DNA of 64,000 nucleotides from Bacteroidetes bacterium UBA1935 (GTDB taxonomy: Bacteria > Bacteroidota > Bacteroidia > Chitinophagales > Chitinophagaceae). The notes below the pieces were generated by a model, which was not told the DNA's origin, searched no databases, and saw nothing but the letters and a program-made list of their open reading frames with translations. Within the stretch, counting starts at the first letter, position 1, and each line of letters opens with the position of its first letter. This document shows positions 22,601 through 32,400 of this stretch, one piece after another. The stretch covers positions 372,001 through 436,000 of the forward strand of contig DDFF01000008.1 of NCBI GenBank assembly GCA_002337045.1, in the 5' to 3' direction. Position numbers and translations under genes: made by a program.

Positions 22601-23518
22601 CTACTCACTGATTTTCAGTACTACATTACCCTTTTTCCTTCCCGATTCTACATACCTGTGTGCAGCTACAATCTCGTCCATTTGAAAAGTCTTGTCAATA
22701 ACTGCCTTTAGTTCTCCTTTTTCAAATAGCGCTTTCAGCAAGTATAGTTGTTGTACGGTTTCCGAGGCGTATACAGAACTGACAGTCTTAAATATTCCGT
22801 TTTTGTTCAACAGCGGTTCGCATTGCTTTTTGTTGAATTTGCCTACAGCGTCAAAAACGATGTCAAATTTTTCGGACTGTTTGGTAAAGTCTTGCTTGTC
22901 ATACAATACAATCTTATCCACGCCAAGTTTCCTTACAAGTTGTTCTCCTTCGGTACTGCAAACTGCAGTTATAACTGCTTTGTATTGTCTTGCAATCTGT
23001 ATGGCCGATGTCCCCACCGACCCTGTTGCACCGATAATCAGGATTTTGGGATTTGCCTTTTCAACTATCTTCGCTTTCTCCAAAAAATATATGGCTGTCT
23101 GCCCGCCAAAAACAATAGCAGCAGCTTCCTGAAATGTTGCATTATCGGGCATTGCAATTACATTGCTCTTCGGGCTGACTGTAATGTATTCTGCATAGGT
23201 GCCGAATTTCAAACCCGTCATACCGAACACCTTATCGCCCACATTGAAGGTAGAAACCCTGTTACCCACAGTTTCAACAACGCCTGCAAATACGTTTCCT
23301 AAAATAGCTTTTCTTGGTTTTGTAATACCCAACACCAATCGCATAATTATTTTCATAAAGCCCTGTACATCCAGGCTTCTTACTCTTACATCTCCAGAGT
23401 TTACGGATGTTGCAATTATCCTTACAAGTATTTCATTTTCTTTAGGTAGGAGTGTGGGGACTTTTGCCAATTGCAAAACATCAGGCGTACCATATCGGGT
23501 ACAAATAATTGCTTTCAT
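22601..23518 (-). CDS. Zinc-independent quinone-oxidoreductase-type NAD(P)-dependent dehydrogenase (MDR)
   Basis: 305 residues of the medium-chain dehydrogenase/reductase superfamily. N-terminal GroES-like half (MKAIICTRYGTPDVLQL, ILVRIIATSVNSGDVRVRS, GNVFAGVVETVGNRVSTFNVGDKVFG) and a Rossmann half (ILIIGATGSVGTSAIQIARQYKAVITAVCS). The structural and catalytic zinc Cys residues are absent, as in quinone oxidoreductase-like members. Substrate unknown. Cytoplasmic. It is the most downstream member of a minus-strand series following a DUF6326-like gene and two envelope-protein genes, possibly all linked to the Crp-type regulator at 25564. Confidence 0.9.
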   Translation of the reverse strand: MKAIICTRYGTPDVLQLAKVPTLLPKENEILVRIIATSVNSGDVRVRSLDVQGFMKIIMRLVLGITKPRKAILGNVFAGVVETVGNRVSTFNVGDKVFGMTGLKFGTYAEYITVSPKSNVIAMPDNATFQEAAAIVFGGQTAIYFLEKAKIVEKANPKILIIGATGSVGTSAIQIARQYKAVITAVCSTEGEQLVRKLGVDKIVLYDKQDFTKQSEKFDIVFDAVGKFNKKQCEPLLNKNGIFKTVSSVYASETVQQLYLLKALFEKGELKAVIDKTFQMDEIVAAHRYVESGRKKGNVVLKISE

Positions 23519-23590
23519 TTGATTCCTGTTATGGGTTTAGAAATTATATGCAGCCATGCTACCTTTTCATGAAATCTATCATTGATGCTT

Positions 23591-24022
23591 TTACATTCCT
23601 GTGCGCGGCCACTTCCATGCATAGCGGAGAATCAAGCTAAGAAGAATAACCTCTACAGCAGCGCCCAACACCATGTGTGCCCAAGCCTCTCCAGTCAGGT
23701 TAAACAGTATAAGTGGAATATTCACCGCCGCTGCAATGATGTTTATCATGCGGTTAGCTTTTGCTGGCAATGCAACAGATAAGAAAATCATTAGTGCAGG
23801 AATTGTTACTACTGTAAGTGCTCCGACAAGAAATCCCTGCGTAATATCGAATACAAAAACTTTGCCTTTCAGGATGTTTTCTATATTATTTGGCATGTAT
23901 AACGCGAAATAATCAATATAGATAATGAGAAACATTAAGCTCGCCCACAATGCAGAGAGCTTTAGTTTCACATTCACTTTAATGTCTTCCAATGAGTTTT
24001 TTGATGTGTTTTGCGTATTCAT
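23591..24022 (-). CDS. DUF6326-like four-helix membrane protein
   Basis: 143 residues with four membrane helices (about 25-44, 62-84, 92-108, 115-132). The first helix contains ALWASLMFLIIYIDYFALYMP, the signature segment of the DUF6326 family. Function unknown; inner membrane. It lies 37 nt downstream of the 24060-24683 gene and 72 nt upstream of the dehydrogenase gene, so co-transcription is likely. Confidence 0.75.
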   Translation of the reverse strand: MNTQNTSKNSLEDIKVNVKLKLSALWASLMFLIIYIDYFALYMPNNIENILKGKVFVFDITQGFLVGALTVVTIPALMIFLSVALPAKANRMINIIAAAVNIPLILFNLTGEAWAHMVLGAAVEVILLSLILRYAWKWPRTGM

Positions 24023-24059
24023 AAATTTTGGTGTGTTTTGTGTGTTGATGATTTAGCAA

Positions 24060-24683
24060 TTAAAAATTGTACCCAAAGTGTAGCCCTGGTTCAGGTGTCC
24101 ATTTCGGCCACTTGTCATCTTTTTCTTTAAATCCTGCAGGCATTTTTGTGTAATAAGCACGGCCTGCAACACCAATCGATGGTTCTATGAAAAACCTATC
24201 CTTCAGCAGCTTAAAGTGATAGCCAACCCTATACGTGTTGAATATGATAAAACCGCTACCCACTTTATCACCGTTATCATTCTTAAAGGTTTGCCACATA
24301 GGCATTGCGTGTACGGCTGCATATAGCCCTTTCCACACATACCTTTGATAAGCCAGCCCTATTCCATACTCGCGTATATAACCCGGAAACTTCTCTTCAG
24401 GTTTTCCGTATGACTTATTGTAAAACGGGTTTATACCAAGTGGCCAGGCATGTTTCCATGTTATCAGTTCCAGAGAAATAACATCTCTTCTCGTCAGGCG
24501 ATAACCCAGATTCAACTGCGCAAACCCCGGAGGATTAACGGTGGAAAGATTCCCTAATAAAAACAAAGTGCTACCTACAAAACACTTTTTATAAGTGCTG
24601 TCTGTTTTGGCATACTGTGCTTTTAGTTGGGGTGTGCACATCATCATTAAAGCAAAACCAAGCAAGAAAATTTTCTTTTGCAT
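24060..24683 (-). CDS. Outer-membrane beta-barrel-type protein, copy 1
   Basis: 207 residues from the ATG at 24683 (MQKKIFLLGFALMMMCTPQLKAQ signal peptide). The mature part has repeated amphipathic strands (KKCFVGSTLFLLGNL, FAQLNLGYRLTRRDVISLE, YGIGLAYQRYVWKGLYAAVHAM, RVGYHFKLLKDRFFIEPSIGVAG) and the terminal LHFGYNF typical of small outer-membrane barrels. It is clearly a tandem paralogue of the 24852-25478 product, sharing strand order, WPxGI motif and C-terminus. The promoter and dyad upstream are duplicated as well, so both genes should respond to the same regulator. Function unknown. Confidence 0.8.
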   Translation of the reverse strand: MQKKIFLLGFALMMMCTPQLKAQYAKTDSTYKKCFVGSTLFLLGNLSTVNPPGFAQLNLGYRLTRRDVISLELITWKHAWPLGINPFYNKSYGKPEEKFPGYIREYGIGLAYQRYVWKGLYAAVHAMPMWQTFKNDNGDKVGSGFIIFNTYRVGYHFKLLKDRFFIEPSIGVAGRAYYTKMPAGFKEKDDKWPKWTPEPGLHFGYNF

Positions 24684-24712
24684 ATCAATTCTATTTGTTT
24701 TAAACATTGCTG

Positions 24713-24765
24713 CAAAAATAGATTGACACTATGCTACAACTCGTTCACTTAAGTTAAGAAATGAA
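24713..24765 (-). promoter_or_regulatory. Dyad-plus-promoter module of barrel gene copy 1
   Basis: Imperfect dyad TTCACTT-N8-AAATGAA (24744-24765), 4 nt, TTG (24739-24737), 16 nt, -7 box TATTTTTG (24720-24713), about 30 nt before the ATG. An identical 22-nt dyad with identical spacing precedes copy 2. Confidence 0.7.
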
Positions 24766-24851
24766 TCCTTTCGCGCTTATGCAAGCCTGCTTTGCGATTG
24801 AGGAGTGTTAACTATAGCTTGCTAATTGTTGTTTTGAGTATTGAGAATGTA

Positions 24852-25478
24852 TCAATTGAAATTGTATCCGAAATGCAGCCCCGGTTGAATAAAATAGTTA
24901 GGCCATTTTTCTTCTACTTTCTTAAATGACTCCGGTACATTGGTCCTGATAGGCCAGTAGCTAACACCGATAGCCGGTTCAAAAAAGATACGATTTTTGA
25001 AGAACTTAAACTGGTAACCCACATGGAAGTTTACATATAATGTATATCCGTTCCCAATCTTCTTTTTATTCTCATCCATGTATTTTTCAAAAGCATTCAA
25101 TGCATATACAGATGTATAAGCTCCTTTCCACCAGAAACGCTGGTAGCCTACTGTAGGTGCAAGTATGCGTGCACGTCCGGGATAGTTTAGTCCCGGTCCG
25201 TCAAACGATGGACCGAAAGGAATGCCTATTGGCCATGCATATACCGATCTTTTAAATTCTACGGAAACAACATCTTTGGTTGTTACCCTATAACCGAAGT
25301 TTAATTGTACATACTCAGGCCTGTTTTTGTCATTAGGAATGAAATTCCCCAACATATACAGGGAACTACCAATATAAAACCTTTTGAAATTGTTGTCTTT
25401 TAAACCAGGCTCTGCTTTGATTTGAAATGTGCTTGCCATCATTAAGACAAGGCTCATAAACATAATTTTCTTCTGCAT
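24852..25478 (-). CDS. Outer-membrane beta-barrel-type protein, copy 2
   Basis: 208 residues with signal peptide (MQKKIMFMSLVLMMASTFQIKA) and the same strand plan as copy 1: FKRFYIGSSLYMLGNF, YVQLNFGYRVTTKDVVSVE, PTVGYQRFWWKGAYTSVYA, FHVGYQFKFFKNRIFFEPAIGVSYW and terminal LHFGYNFN. It is the upstream member of the tandem pair and lies directly downstream of the Crp-type regulator gene with its own dyad promoter between. The divergence between the copies indicates an old duplication, while the regulatory module was kept unchanged. Function unknown. Confidence 0.8.
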   Translation of the reverse strand: MQKKIMFMSLVLMMASTFQIKAEPGLKDNNFKRFYIGSSLYMLGNFIPNDKNRPEYVQLNFGYRVTTKDVVSVEFKRSVYAWPIGIPFGPSFDGPGLNYPGRARILAPTVGYQRFWWKGAYTSVYALNAFEKYMDENKKKIGNGYTLYVNFHVGYQFKFFKNRIFFEPAIGVSYWPIRTNVPESFKKVEEKWPNYFIQPGLHFGYNFN

Positions 25479-25510
25479 ATCAATTCTAATCGTTTTTTTT
25501 GAATGATATG

Positions 25511-25563
25511 CAAAAGTAGATAGGCAGGATGCCTCAATTCGTTCACTTAAGTTAAGAAATGAA
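25511..25563 (-). promoter_or_regulatory. Dyad-plus-promoter module of barrel gene copy 2
   Basis: The same 22-nt dyad (25542-25563) abuts the stop codon of the Crp-type gene. Then 4 nt, TTG (25537-25535), 16 nt, TACTTTTG (25518-25511). The distance from dyad to -7 box is 23 nt, equal to copy 1. Confidence 0.7.
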
Positions 25564-26145
25564 CTACTCTTTATTTTTCTCTGTAATCCTTGCTCTTACC
25601 CTGCTTAATGATTCAGGTTTGATGCCCAGATAGCTTGCCAGCTGATATTGTGGCACACGTTGGATGAGGTCTGGCCTTTTCTGCAATAAGTTTAGATATC
25701 GTTGTTCCGGTGAAGAAGTTTTAAACTCGTCAAAATTGATTTGTTGCTTGGCTAAATTTTCTTCGGATAGTTTTCTGCACATGATTTCAAACTTTGGAAA
25801 TTTAGCATTTACTTCTACTTCCATATCAGAATTTGTAACTGTAAGCAGTGTGTCTTCTATGCAACTAACATAATATTCGGACGGAGTTTGAGTTATAACA
25901 CAAGGTGGGGTCAGGGCTTCCATTTCTGTATAGAAAGCTGTAGTTTTTTCTTCACTATCTATAACGTAATATGTGCGGATACAACCTTTAAGTACAAAAT
26001 AGCTGCTTTTCGATTTTTGTCCTTCTTTGAGTAAAATTGTTCCTTTTTTAACAGTGCGAAATATATCCAATGATAGTATGATATTCTTTTCCTCTTCTGT
26101 CAGCGAAATGTATTTTGACATAAAGTCAAATAGTATGTCTTCCAT
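25564..26145 (-). CDS. Crp/Fnr-family transcriptional regulator, second
   Basis: 193 residues: N-terminal effector-binding beta-roll (about 20-115, KKGTILLKEGQKSKSSYFVLKGCIRTYYV), dimer helix, and C-terminal helix-turn-helix (about 165-188, VPQYQLASYLGIKPESLSRVRARI). It is typical of the short Bacteroidota Crp-like regulators, with no canonical cAMP pocket. Its stop codon touches the dyad that precedes barrel gene copy 2, and the identical dyad precedes copy 1, so it very probably controls both. The arrangement repeats that of the Crp-type gene at 1217: regulator, dyad inside or next to its stop, co-oriented target. Confidence 0.92.
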   Translation of the reverse strand: MEDILFDFMSKYISLTEEEKNIILSLDIFRTVKKGTILLKEGQKSKSSYFVLKGCIRTYYVIDSEEKTTAFYTEMEALTPPCVITQTPSEYYVSCIEDTLLTVTNSDMEVEVNAKFPKFEIMCRKLSEENLAKQQINFDEFKTSSPEQRYLNLLQKRPDLIQRVPQYQLASYLGIKPESLSRVRARITEKNKE

Positions 26146-26430
26146 TGTTTTTGTGTTGTTGCGTTTAGCCTTCTCTTACATTTGTCTTTAACGATTTGTA
26201 TATACCATGTCAGTGGTATGTTTTCTTCTCGGTAAAATTGGCTGAAAGTATTGTATTTACTGCGTCTTTAATGAGTTTCAAAGTTAACGTTTAACTACTA
26301 CAAACACAAAATTCTGACTGTTAATAAGGGGGCTTGTGGCCATAGAGCGCCAATAACAACGATAATAAGTCTATATTGTGTCAGCATCGGACTTTTCGGT
26401 TGGATAGTTTTAATATGCTGTAGTAGGGTA

Positions 26431-27024
26431 ATGAATGATAAGTATGATGCGTTTATCGGTAGTTTTATCGATAATAAAATAGGAATATCCACTTCCTTCC
26501 TCTCGGCAGAGTTGTCTAAAAACCTAAGAACAAATCTTGAACAACTGGATTTGGAAAACCGAATGTTGCCGGCAGGTATTGGCAATGATTTGATAAAAGA
26601 CCAGCACCAGCAGAAAAGACGCGATAAGATATGCTGGATAGACAAAAAGAATAACAATGTTCACGAGCTTGCTTTTCTGGAAGAGGTAGAGCATTTCATC
26701 GAATACCTGAACAGGACTTGCTACACCGGCATCAATGCTTACGAGTTTCACTATGCATTGTATGATACAGGTAGTTATTATCACCGGCACAAAGACCAGT
26801 TTAAAACCAATCAGGATAGAAAGTACTCCTTGATAAACTACCTGAATGATGACTGGCAGGAAACAGATGGTGGCGCGCTGATAGTATATCAGGACGATAA
26901 GACAGAAACTATTTTGCCCGATATGCAAAAAGCTGTATTCTTTCAAAGCAGTGAGCTGGAGCATGAAGTAGCCATTGCGCACAGACCACGCATGAGCATT
27001 ACAGGCTGGTTGAAGAGGGTATAA
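26431..27024 (+). CDS. 2-oxoglutarate/Fe(II)-dependent oxygenase, SM-20/prolyl-hydroxylase type
   Basis: 197 residues. The double-stranded beta-helix core has the iron ligands His120-x-Asp122 (YYHRHKDQF) and His178 (LEHEV), and the 2-oxoglutarate-binding Arg187 (PRMSITGW). YSLINYLNDDWQETDGGALIVY and AVFFQSSELEHEV are diagnostic of the SM-20/prolyl 4-hydroxylase group. It hydroxylates an unknown substrate, possibly a protein side chain; bacterial relatives can modify EF-Tu or ribosomal proteins. Cytoplasmic. Single gene, convergent with pbpC and closed by a shared terminator. Confidence 0.9.
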   Translation: MNDKYDAFIGSFIDNKIGISTSFLSAELSKNLRTNLEQLDLENRMLPAGIGNDLIKDQHQQKRRDKICWIDKKNNNVHELAFLEEVEHFIEYLNRTCYTGINAYEFHYALYDTGSYYHRHKDQFKTNQDRKYSLINYLNDDWQETDGGALIVYQDDKTETILPDMQKAVFFQSSELEHEVAIAHRPRMSITGWLKRV

Positions 27025-27073
27025 GTGCTGATACATTATTGATTCAGTTTTAAAATACCAGTACAAGATTAGT

Positions 27074-27097
27074 ATGGCTTACGGAAACGTGAGCCAT
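27074..27097. terminator. Bidirectional terminator, ggcttacg type
   Basis: ATGGCTTACG / CGTGAGCCAT with GAAA loop, one mismatch, between convergent genes. Same hairpin family as 21342, 22533 and 34962. Confidence 0.75.
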
Positions 27098-27120
27098 TGT
27101 TGTTATTGCCCTCTTTGAGC

Positions 27121-29424
27121 TTAGTACTTTACTTTTATTTCGATATTTGTGGTACGTCCTTTATCGTCTGTGCACGATATTTTTATAACGGGTGTAGATG
27201 GTACAAAGAACTTCTTTTCTGATGGCTGCGAGCTGCAGTAGAACTGGTCGTTTACATACCAGTACACCTCTTTTACATCGTTTGATGCTGAGCACATTAA
27301 CTGCAATTGCTGCTCGTTTTTGTCAAGTATAATGTATGTCATCTTGTTGGTGAGCGATGTGATGACAGGTGGTTTCCCATCAAACACGCGCGAACATGCA
27401 GGATTGTGCGGGGGAATTTTCTGATAAGCGGTATGATTGCTTTCATAATACGCTGCCAGCTCCGCAGAGATGTTGGGGTACTGTTTTGTTTTATATCCAC
27501 TGGCAGGCAGGCATGTTGTGCAGTAAGAAATGCTTTCATCAGGTGCTATCCATACATCTGTAAGGTGGTTGCATCTTTCTGCCGATGATATGCCAGGTAT
27601 ATAATAATCCATTGTTTGTGCAGTGCAATAGTCATTGGGCAGCATACCACTTTCATTGCATACAAATCGCATGGCAAGGTCTTCGGGTTGCTTCAGCCAT
27701 TCCCTGCCTGCACTGCGGTCTATCAGGTTGAAGAGTTGAAACAGCAGCGGGGTAGCGGTGCCTGCACCATTCAGTCCCGCAACACCTGTGCCGTTGAAAT
27801 TGCCTATCCATACGCCAATGGTATAGTTCTTGTTGTAGCCAATACTCCATGCATCTTTGCGTCCGTAAGATGTGCCTGTTTTCCATGCAATCTTCGGTAT
27901 GTTATACGCTTGTTCGTACAGGTTGGGCAGTTCTGGTCTGTGCAGTTCTGTAAGAATACTGCTTATCATATAGCTTGCTTCCGGCGAAAGCAACCGAGCG
28001 CCTTTCTGTTTCTTAACTGTGTCTGTTGTATACTTTGGTGGAACGTACAAACCCTCATTGGCAAGCGATGCATAGAGCGCCGTAAGTTCCTCCAGCCTTA
28101 CGCCGCAACCGCCAAGTATCATAGAGAGCCCCAGTTTATTGCGCTTATTCCATATTGAAGTAAAGCCTGCATCTGTCAGTTTCGTTACAAAATTTTTTAC
28201 ACCTGCATCGTGCAGCATTTTTACAGCGGGTATATTCAGTGAGTTGCGCAGCGCATCTTCCACCGTCACATTACCACGAAATGAAAGATCGTAGTTTTCG
28301 GGTATGTATCCGTCTATATTGATGGGTACATCAGCTATTATAGCCTTGGGTGTTATCAGACCCATATCCATACACATGCCATACAGTACAGGCTTTAATG
28401 TGCTGCCGGGAGAGCGTATGGCAGATACGCCATCTACCTGCCCATTGTGCTGAAAGTCGCTGAAGTCTGCAGAGCCAACGTATGCACACACTTCTCTTGT
28501 TTTATTGTCTATGATGATGACAGATGCATTGTGGATGTTATTCAGCTTCAGTGCACGCGTGTAGTTGTATGTAAGGTCTGCCGCTTTGTGTTGTATGTCG
28601 GGGCGGATGGTGGTTTGTATCATGGCATTGCCCGGTTGCATGTTGCGCATACGGTATGCCAGTTGTGGTATCATGGCAGGTGCGTCAAGGCGGGATGCGT
28701 GCAGCGGCTCTTCTATTGCATCTTCAATCTGTTGTTTGGGAAAGAGTTCGTCTTTCTCAAAACGGCGCAACCATATATTGCGTTGTTTTACAATAGCGGT
28801 GTTGTCTTTGCCTATCACCAGCGTGTTCGGCCTGTTGGGTATGATGCTCAGTGCGGTAATTTCTGCAACAGATAGCTGGTCTGGTAGTTTGTTGAAGTAG
28901 AGTATGGATGCAGCTTTTACACCTTGTATGTTAGAACCATATGGCACAAGGTTCAGGTATAGCTGTAATATCTCGTCTTTGCTATAGTGTACTTCCAATT
29001 GCAATGCACGAAACATCTCCAACAACTTATTGAAGTATGTACGTCGCTTTGGCTGCAGCATACGCGCTACCTGCATGGTAATGGTAGACGCGCCCGATGT
29101 GCGCTTCATGTGCGTTACATTGTTAAAAGCCGCCCTGCCTACTGCAAATACATTAATGCCCGGATGGTAACGAAAATATTTATCCTCTTTGTAGATGATG
29201 GCTTTTTTGAGTTCGGGTGTTATCTCATTCAATTGGGTTTTAAAACGCCATTGTTCATCGCGCGTCAGGAAGGTGTGGAGCACGGTGCCGTCTTTGCCAA
29301 GTACTACCGGGGTGTACTCAATATTAGTATGCACAGGGAAGATAAGGTCTGCAAGTATAAATACTGCAGCCCCTATCCCTATGCCTTTCAATATGCGGAT
29401 AGCCCTTTGCCTGGCTTGGGACAT
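27121..29424 (-). CDS. pbpC: Penicillin-binding protein 1C
   Basis: 767 residues. Membrane anchor (about 11-30), GT51 glycosyltransferase domain with catalytic Glu80 (IIYKEDKYFRYHPG), TSGASTITMQVARM and LYLNLVPYG, then a transpeptidase with SxxK at Ser341-Lys344 (SPGSTLKP), SLN (RNSLNIPA) and KTGTSYG, and the C-terminal PBP1C-specific beta domain (BiPBP_C, about 690-767). It polymerises and cross-links peptidoglycan in the periplasm. It starts 5 nt after the stop of the alpha-2-macroglobulin gene, the classic pairing in which the macroglobulin traps proteases while PBP1C repairs the wall. Confidence 0.97.
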   Translation of the reverse strand: MSQARQRAIRILKGIGIGAAVFILADLIFPVHTNIEYTPVVLGKDGTVLHTFLTRDEQWRFKTQLNEITPELKKAIIYKEDKYFRYHPGINVFAVGRAAFNNVTHMKRTSGASTITMQVARMLQPKRRTYFNKLLEMFRALQLEVHYSKDEILQLYLNLVPYGSNIQGVKAASILYFNKLPDQLSVAEITALSIIPNRPNTLVIGKDNTAIVKQRNIWLRRFEKDELFPKQQIEDAIEEPLHASRLDAPAMIPQLAYRMRNMQPGNAMIQTTIRPDIQHKAADLTYNYTRALKLNNIHNASVIIIDNKTREVCAYVGSADFSDFQHNGQVDGVSAIRSPGSTLKPVLYGMCMDMGLITPKAIIADVPINIDGYIPENYDLSFRGNVTVEDALRNSLNIPAVKMLHDAGVKNFVTKLTDAGFTSIWNKRNKLGLSMILGGCGVRLEELTALYASLANEGLYVPPKYTTDTVKKQKGARLLSPEASYMISSILTELHRPELPNLYEQAYNIPKIAWKTGTSYGRKDAWSIGYNKNYTIGVWIGNFNGTGVAGLNGAGTATPLLFQLFNLIDRSAGREWLKQPEDLAMRFVCNESGMLPNDYCTAQTMDYYIPGISSAERCNHLTDVWIAPDESISYCTTCLPASGYKTKQYPNISAELAAYYESNHTAYQKIPPHNPACSRVFDGKPPVITSLTNKMTYIILDKNEQQLQLMCSASNDVKEVYWYVNDQFYCSSQPSEKKFFVPSTPVIKISCTDDKGRTTNIEIKVKY

Positions 29425-29429
29425 TGATA

Positions 29430-32400
29430 TTAGTTTTCTGTCACTTTTACTACACCACTGCCATTGTAAGAATGGTAGGCGCCATTGTACATAGCATCTG
29501 CCTGCACAGGCCCCAGTTGATAAGTGCCCGGAGATACTGCACGTACCATGTAGTAGAATGTTTTAGCTTCTTTGCCTGCGTTGGTAAACAGGTTTATCCT
29601 GTCATCGCGTATGTCCATATAATCGGGTTCGGCATTGTTCTTAATCCATTTTATTTCGGGCAGTGTATTCAGCCTTGCATTTTCAATTTCAAGTCCTGCA
29701 GGCAACATGTCTGTTACAACTACATTGTCTACGCCACCGCTATACTGCGATTCCAACGTCAGCTTCACAATTATCAAATCATTCTGTCTGAATGTATTGT
29801 TTGTAATTGGCTTGCCATCCCTTGTGAAATAGCTACGACGCACTTTCAGGTAGCTGTCTTCTTCTTTTACTGTGCCTGTTGCAGATATGCCCGAAAGCTC
29901 GTAGAAATAATAATAGATGCCTTTGCCTTTTACATTCACCTGTAGTTTACTGTTGGCAGCATTGCGCAGGTCTGTACTTACAGCTTGTCCTTTTGTACTT
30001 GCCAACACTTTACCATTCACAACTACATCTGCCGTAGCGGTAGTCTTATTTGCCCTGCGTGCTATTTTGCCAAATGCAAGTATGCTGAATGCATTTTCCT
30101 GTGTGTTCAGATAGCGCTCGCGCAGCAATTGTTCTGAAAGCATGCGTGCCAGTGTGCCTACCTGCGGGTTGTCAGGGTCAGTATCAATCAGTGCATTTAA
30201 AGACACCGCCATGTCCCTTACATAAGAATAGAAGCTACCACCTGTAACGCCTGTAGATTTCTCGCCTGTAAATGCAGGTGGCATTACTTGTTTGGCTTTA
30301 TCTTTTTGACCTGCCATAGCATAGGCTGCCGCCAGCATATAGCGGCTGTCGAGGCTCAGCATATCTAAGTGTGCCTTATAATAGTTCATAGTAGATTGCT
30401 GTGGTTGCCCTGCCAGTGCAAGCACATACAGCGAATAGGTGATTTCCTTTGCAGCGATTTCTCTTTTCAGATTCTGATTGTAGTACAGTATTTCCGTTTC
30501 GCGTTTGTTCATCTTAAACTGCAGGTATTTCAGCAGACGGTCTACTGTACTTGTGTTTACATCATAACCTGCTTTTTTAGCTTCCAGCAGGAAGTGTGTA
30601 GCGTATACACTGCCCCACCAGCTTTCGCTGCCACCATCAGGCCAGTAAGAAAGTGCACCGTTTGATAGCTGCATAGATTGCAATTTGGCTATAGCCTGTT
30701 GCACATTGTATGCAGGGTTCATATTCGGGTCGTCAATGCCTGAAAGGCTCTTAACTAGGTCGTGGTAATACAACTGCGGGAACACTGCTGATGTAGTTTG
30801 CTCTACGCAGCCATAAGGGTATTGTACAAGGTATGAGAGGTTTTTACTGAATTGCACCAATGGACTATTAGCAACCACCAACTTGCCTCTTACGGTGCTT
30901 GGTATAAAATCATTTTGCTGACCAACCACGGTATTACTTCCTTCAGATACCTGCCCGCTTGCATATACTTTTTGCAATGATGCCGGCGGACGAATACTGA
31001 TGTCTGTCTCGTTGATAAATGTTTCGCCCATGCCACGTGCAGTAACAGTAACCTTGCCCGCGCCTATGTTTGGCTGTGCTGCCACACGGAATACCACACG
31101 CTGTTCGCTATTGGCTTTGATGAAAACATTTTGTGATGCACTGCCCGCAATGCTAAGCGGTCCGTTTACAGTTGTGCTTACAGATACATTCGCATCTTTG
31201 GCAGTGGTGTTACTGAGTGTTATCGGCATCAATGCTTCGTCTTTCGGGCTCAGGAAGCGCGGTAGTGCCGTGCTGATGATGAGCGGGTCTGCCACCTTCA
31301 TATGTTGGTCGGCACCGCCAAATCCTTTGCCTTTGTACGCGATAGCCATTACGCGCAGGTCTCCGGAGAACTGTGGTATATCAACTGTATATTTTACAAT
31401 ACCACTGCTGTTTGCTTGTAGTATACCACTCCAGTATGAAACGTTTTTAACCCTGTTTACAAACATCGGGTTCACGCGCATATCGCTTGCAGCGGCCGCA
31501 TCGCCACCCGTGCTGGAACGTCTTGTACGTATCTCCGGTAGCAATAGCGGATAGATGTCGTATGTGTTAGTTGCCAGTGCTACTTTCTGGTAGAAGTATT
31601 TATAAGCGTCAGGTGTTTCGTAATTACGTACCTGCAATATGCCTTCATCTACCGCAGCAATGGTAACAAAAGCACCCGGTGTTGTTTTTACCGTTATCGT
31701 CTGCTTTGTTTTAGAGCGAGACTTATCTGTAATAGCTACGCTGACAGGTAGATGATATTGTCTGTTTTCTACCGTTACAGATTTAAAGCCGTGTGCTACC
31801 GTCAGTGGCATGTCGCTGCCATCCATCGGGCGGAAGAGTGTTGCTGTAACATACACATTCGGTACCAACTCATCTGTGGCTTTCAGGTTCAGCGATGCAG
31901 ATTTGTTTTGTGTTGTCAGGTAGTGGTATTCCTTTATATTGTTGCGTTCTATCGTCACAAGCATCCTGCCTTCAAATGGCATGGTGAAGAGGATATTCAT
32001 GTTTTCGCCACTCTGATATTTGTCTTTATCTGCTTTGATGGTTACGTTACCCTCATTGTTCACCTCAAAAGACGAATACTGTGTATCCCATCCGCCACCG
32101 TATGCGTAGAAGGTCTGCGATACATAGTTGGCTGTACCTGCTAATGATATGCGGAATTCGTATTGCCCGCTGATGGCGGGTGTAAACATAAAGGCAGTAT
32201 TAGTGCCACTGATGTTGATAGTCTGTTGTTTAATGATTTTATCTTCAGACTGCGAAACATACCTGTAGCTGCTGCCTTCCTGTTGTATCACAGTATGCCA
32301 TTCACGCTTCAGCACTACTACTTGTGCCTGCACATTGTTTTGTGCATTGCCGTTTTTGTCTGTGGCTACCAGCATTATCTTCAATGGCTTGCGCGTGTCT

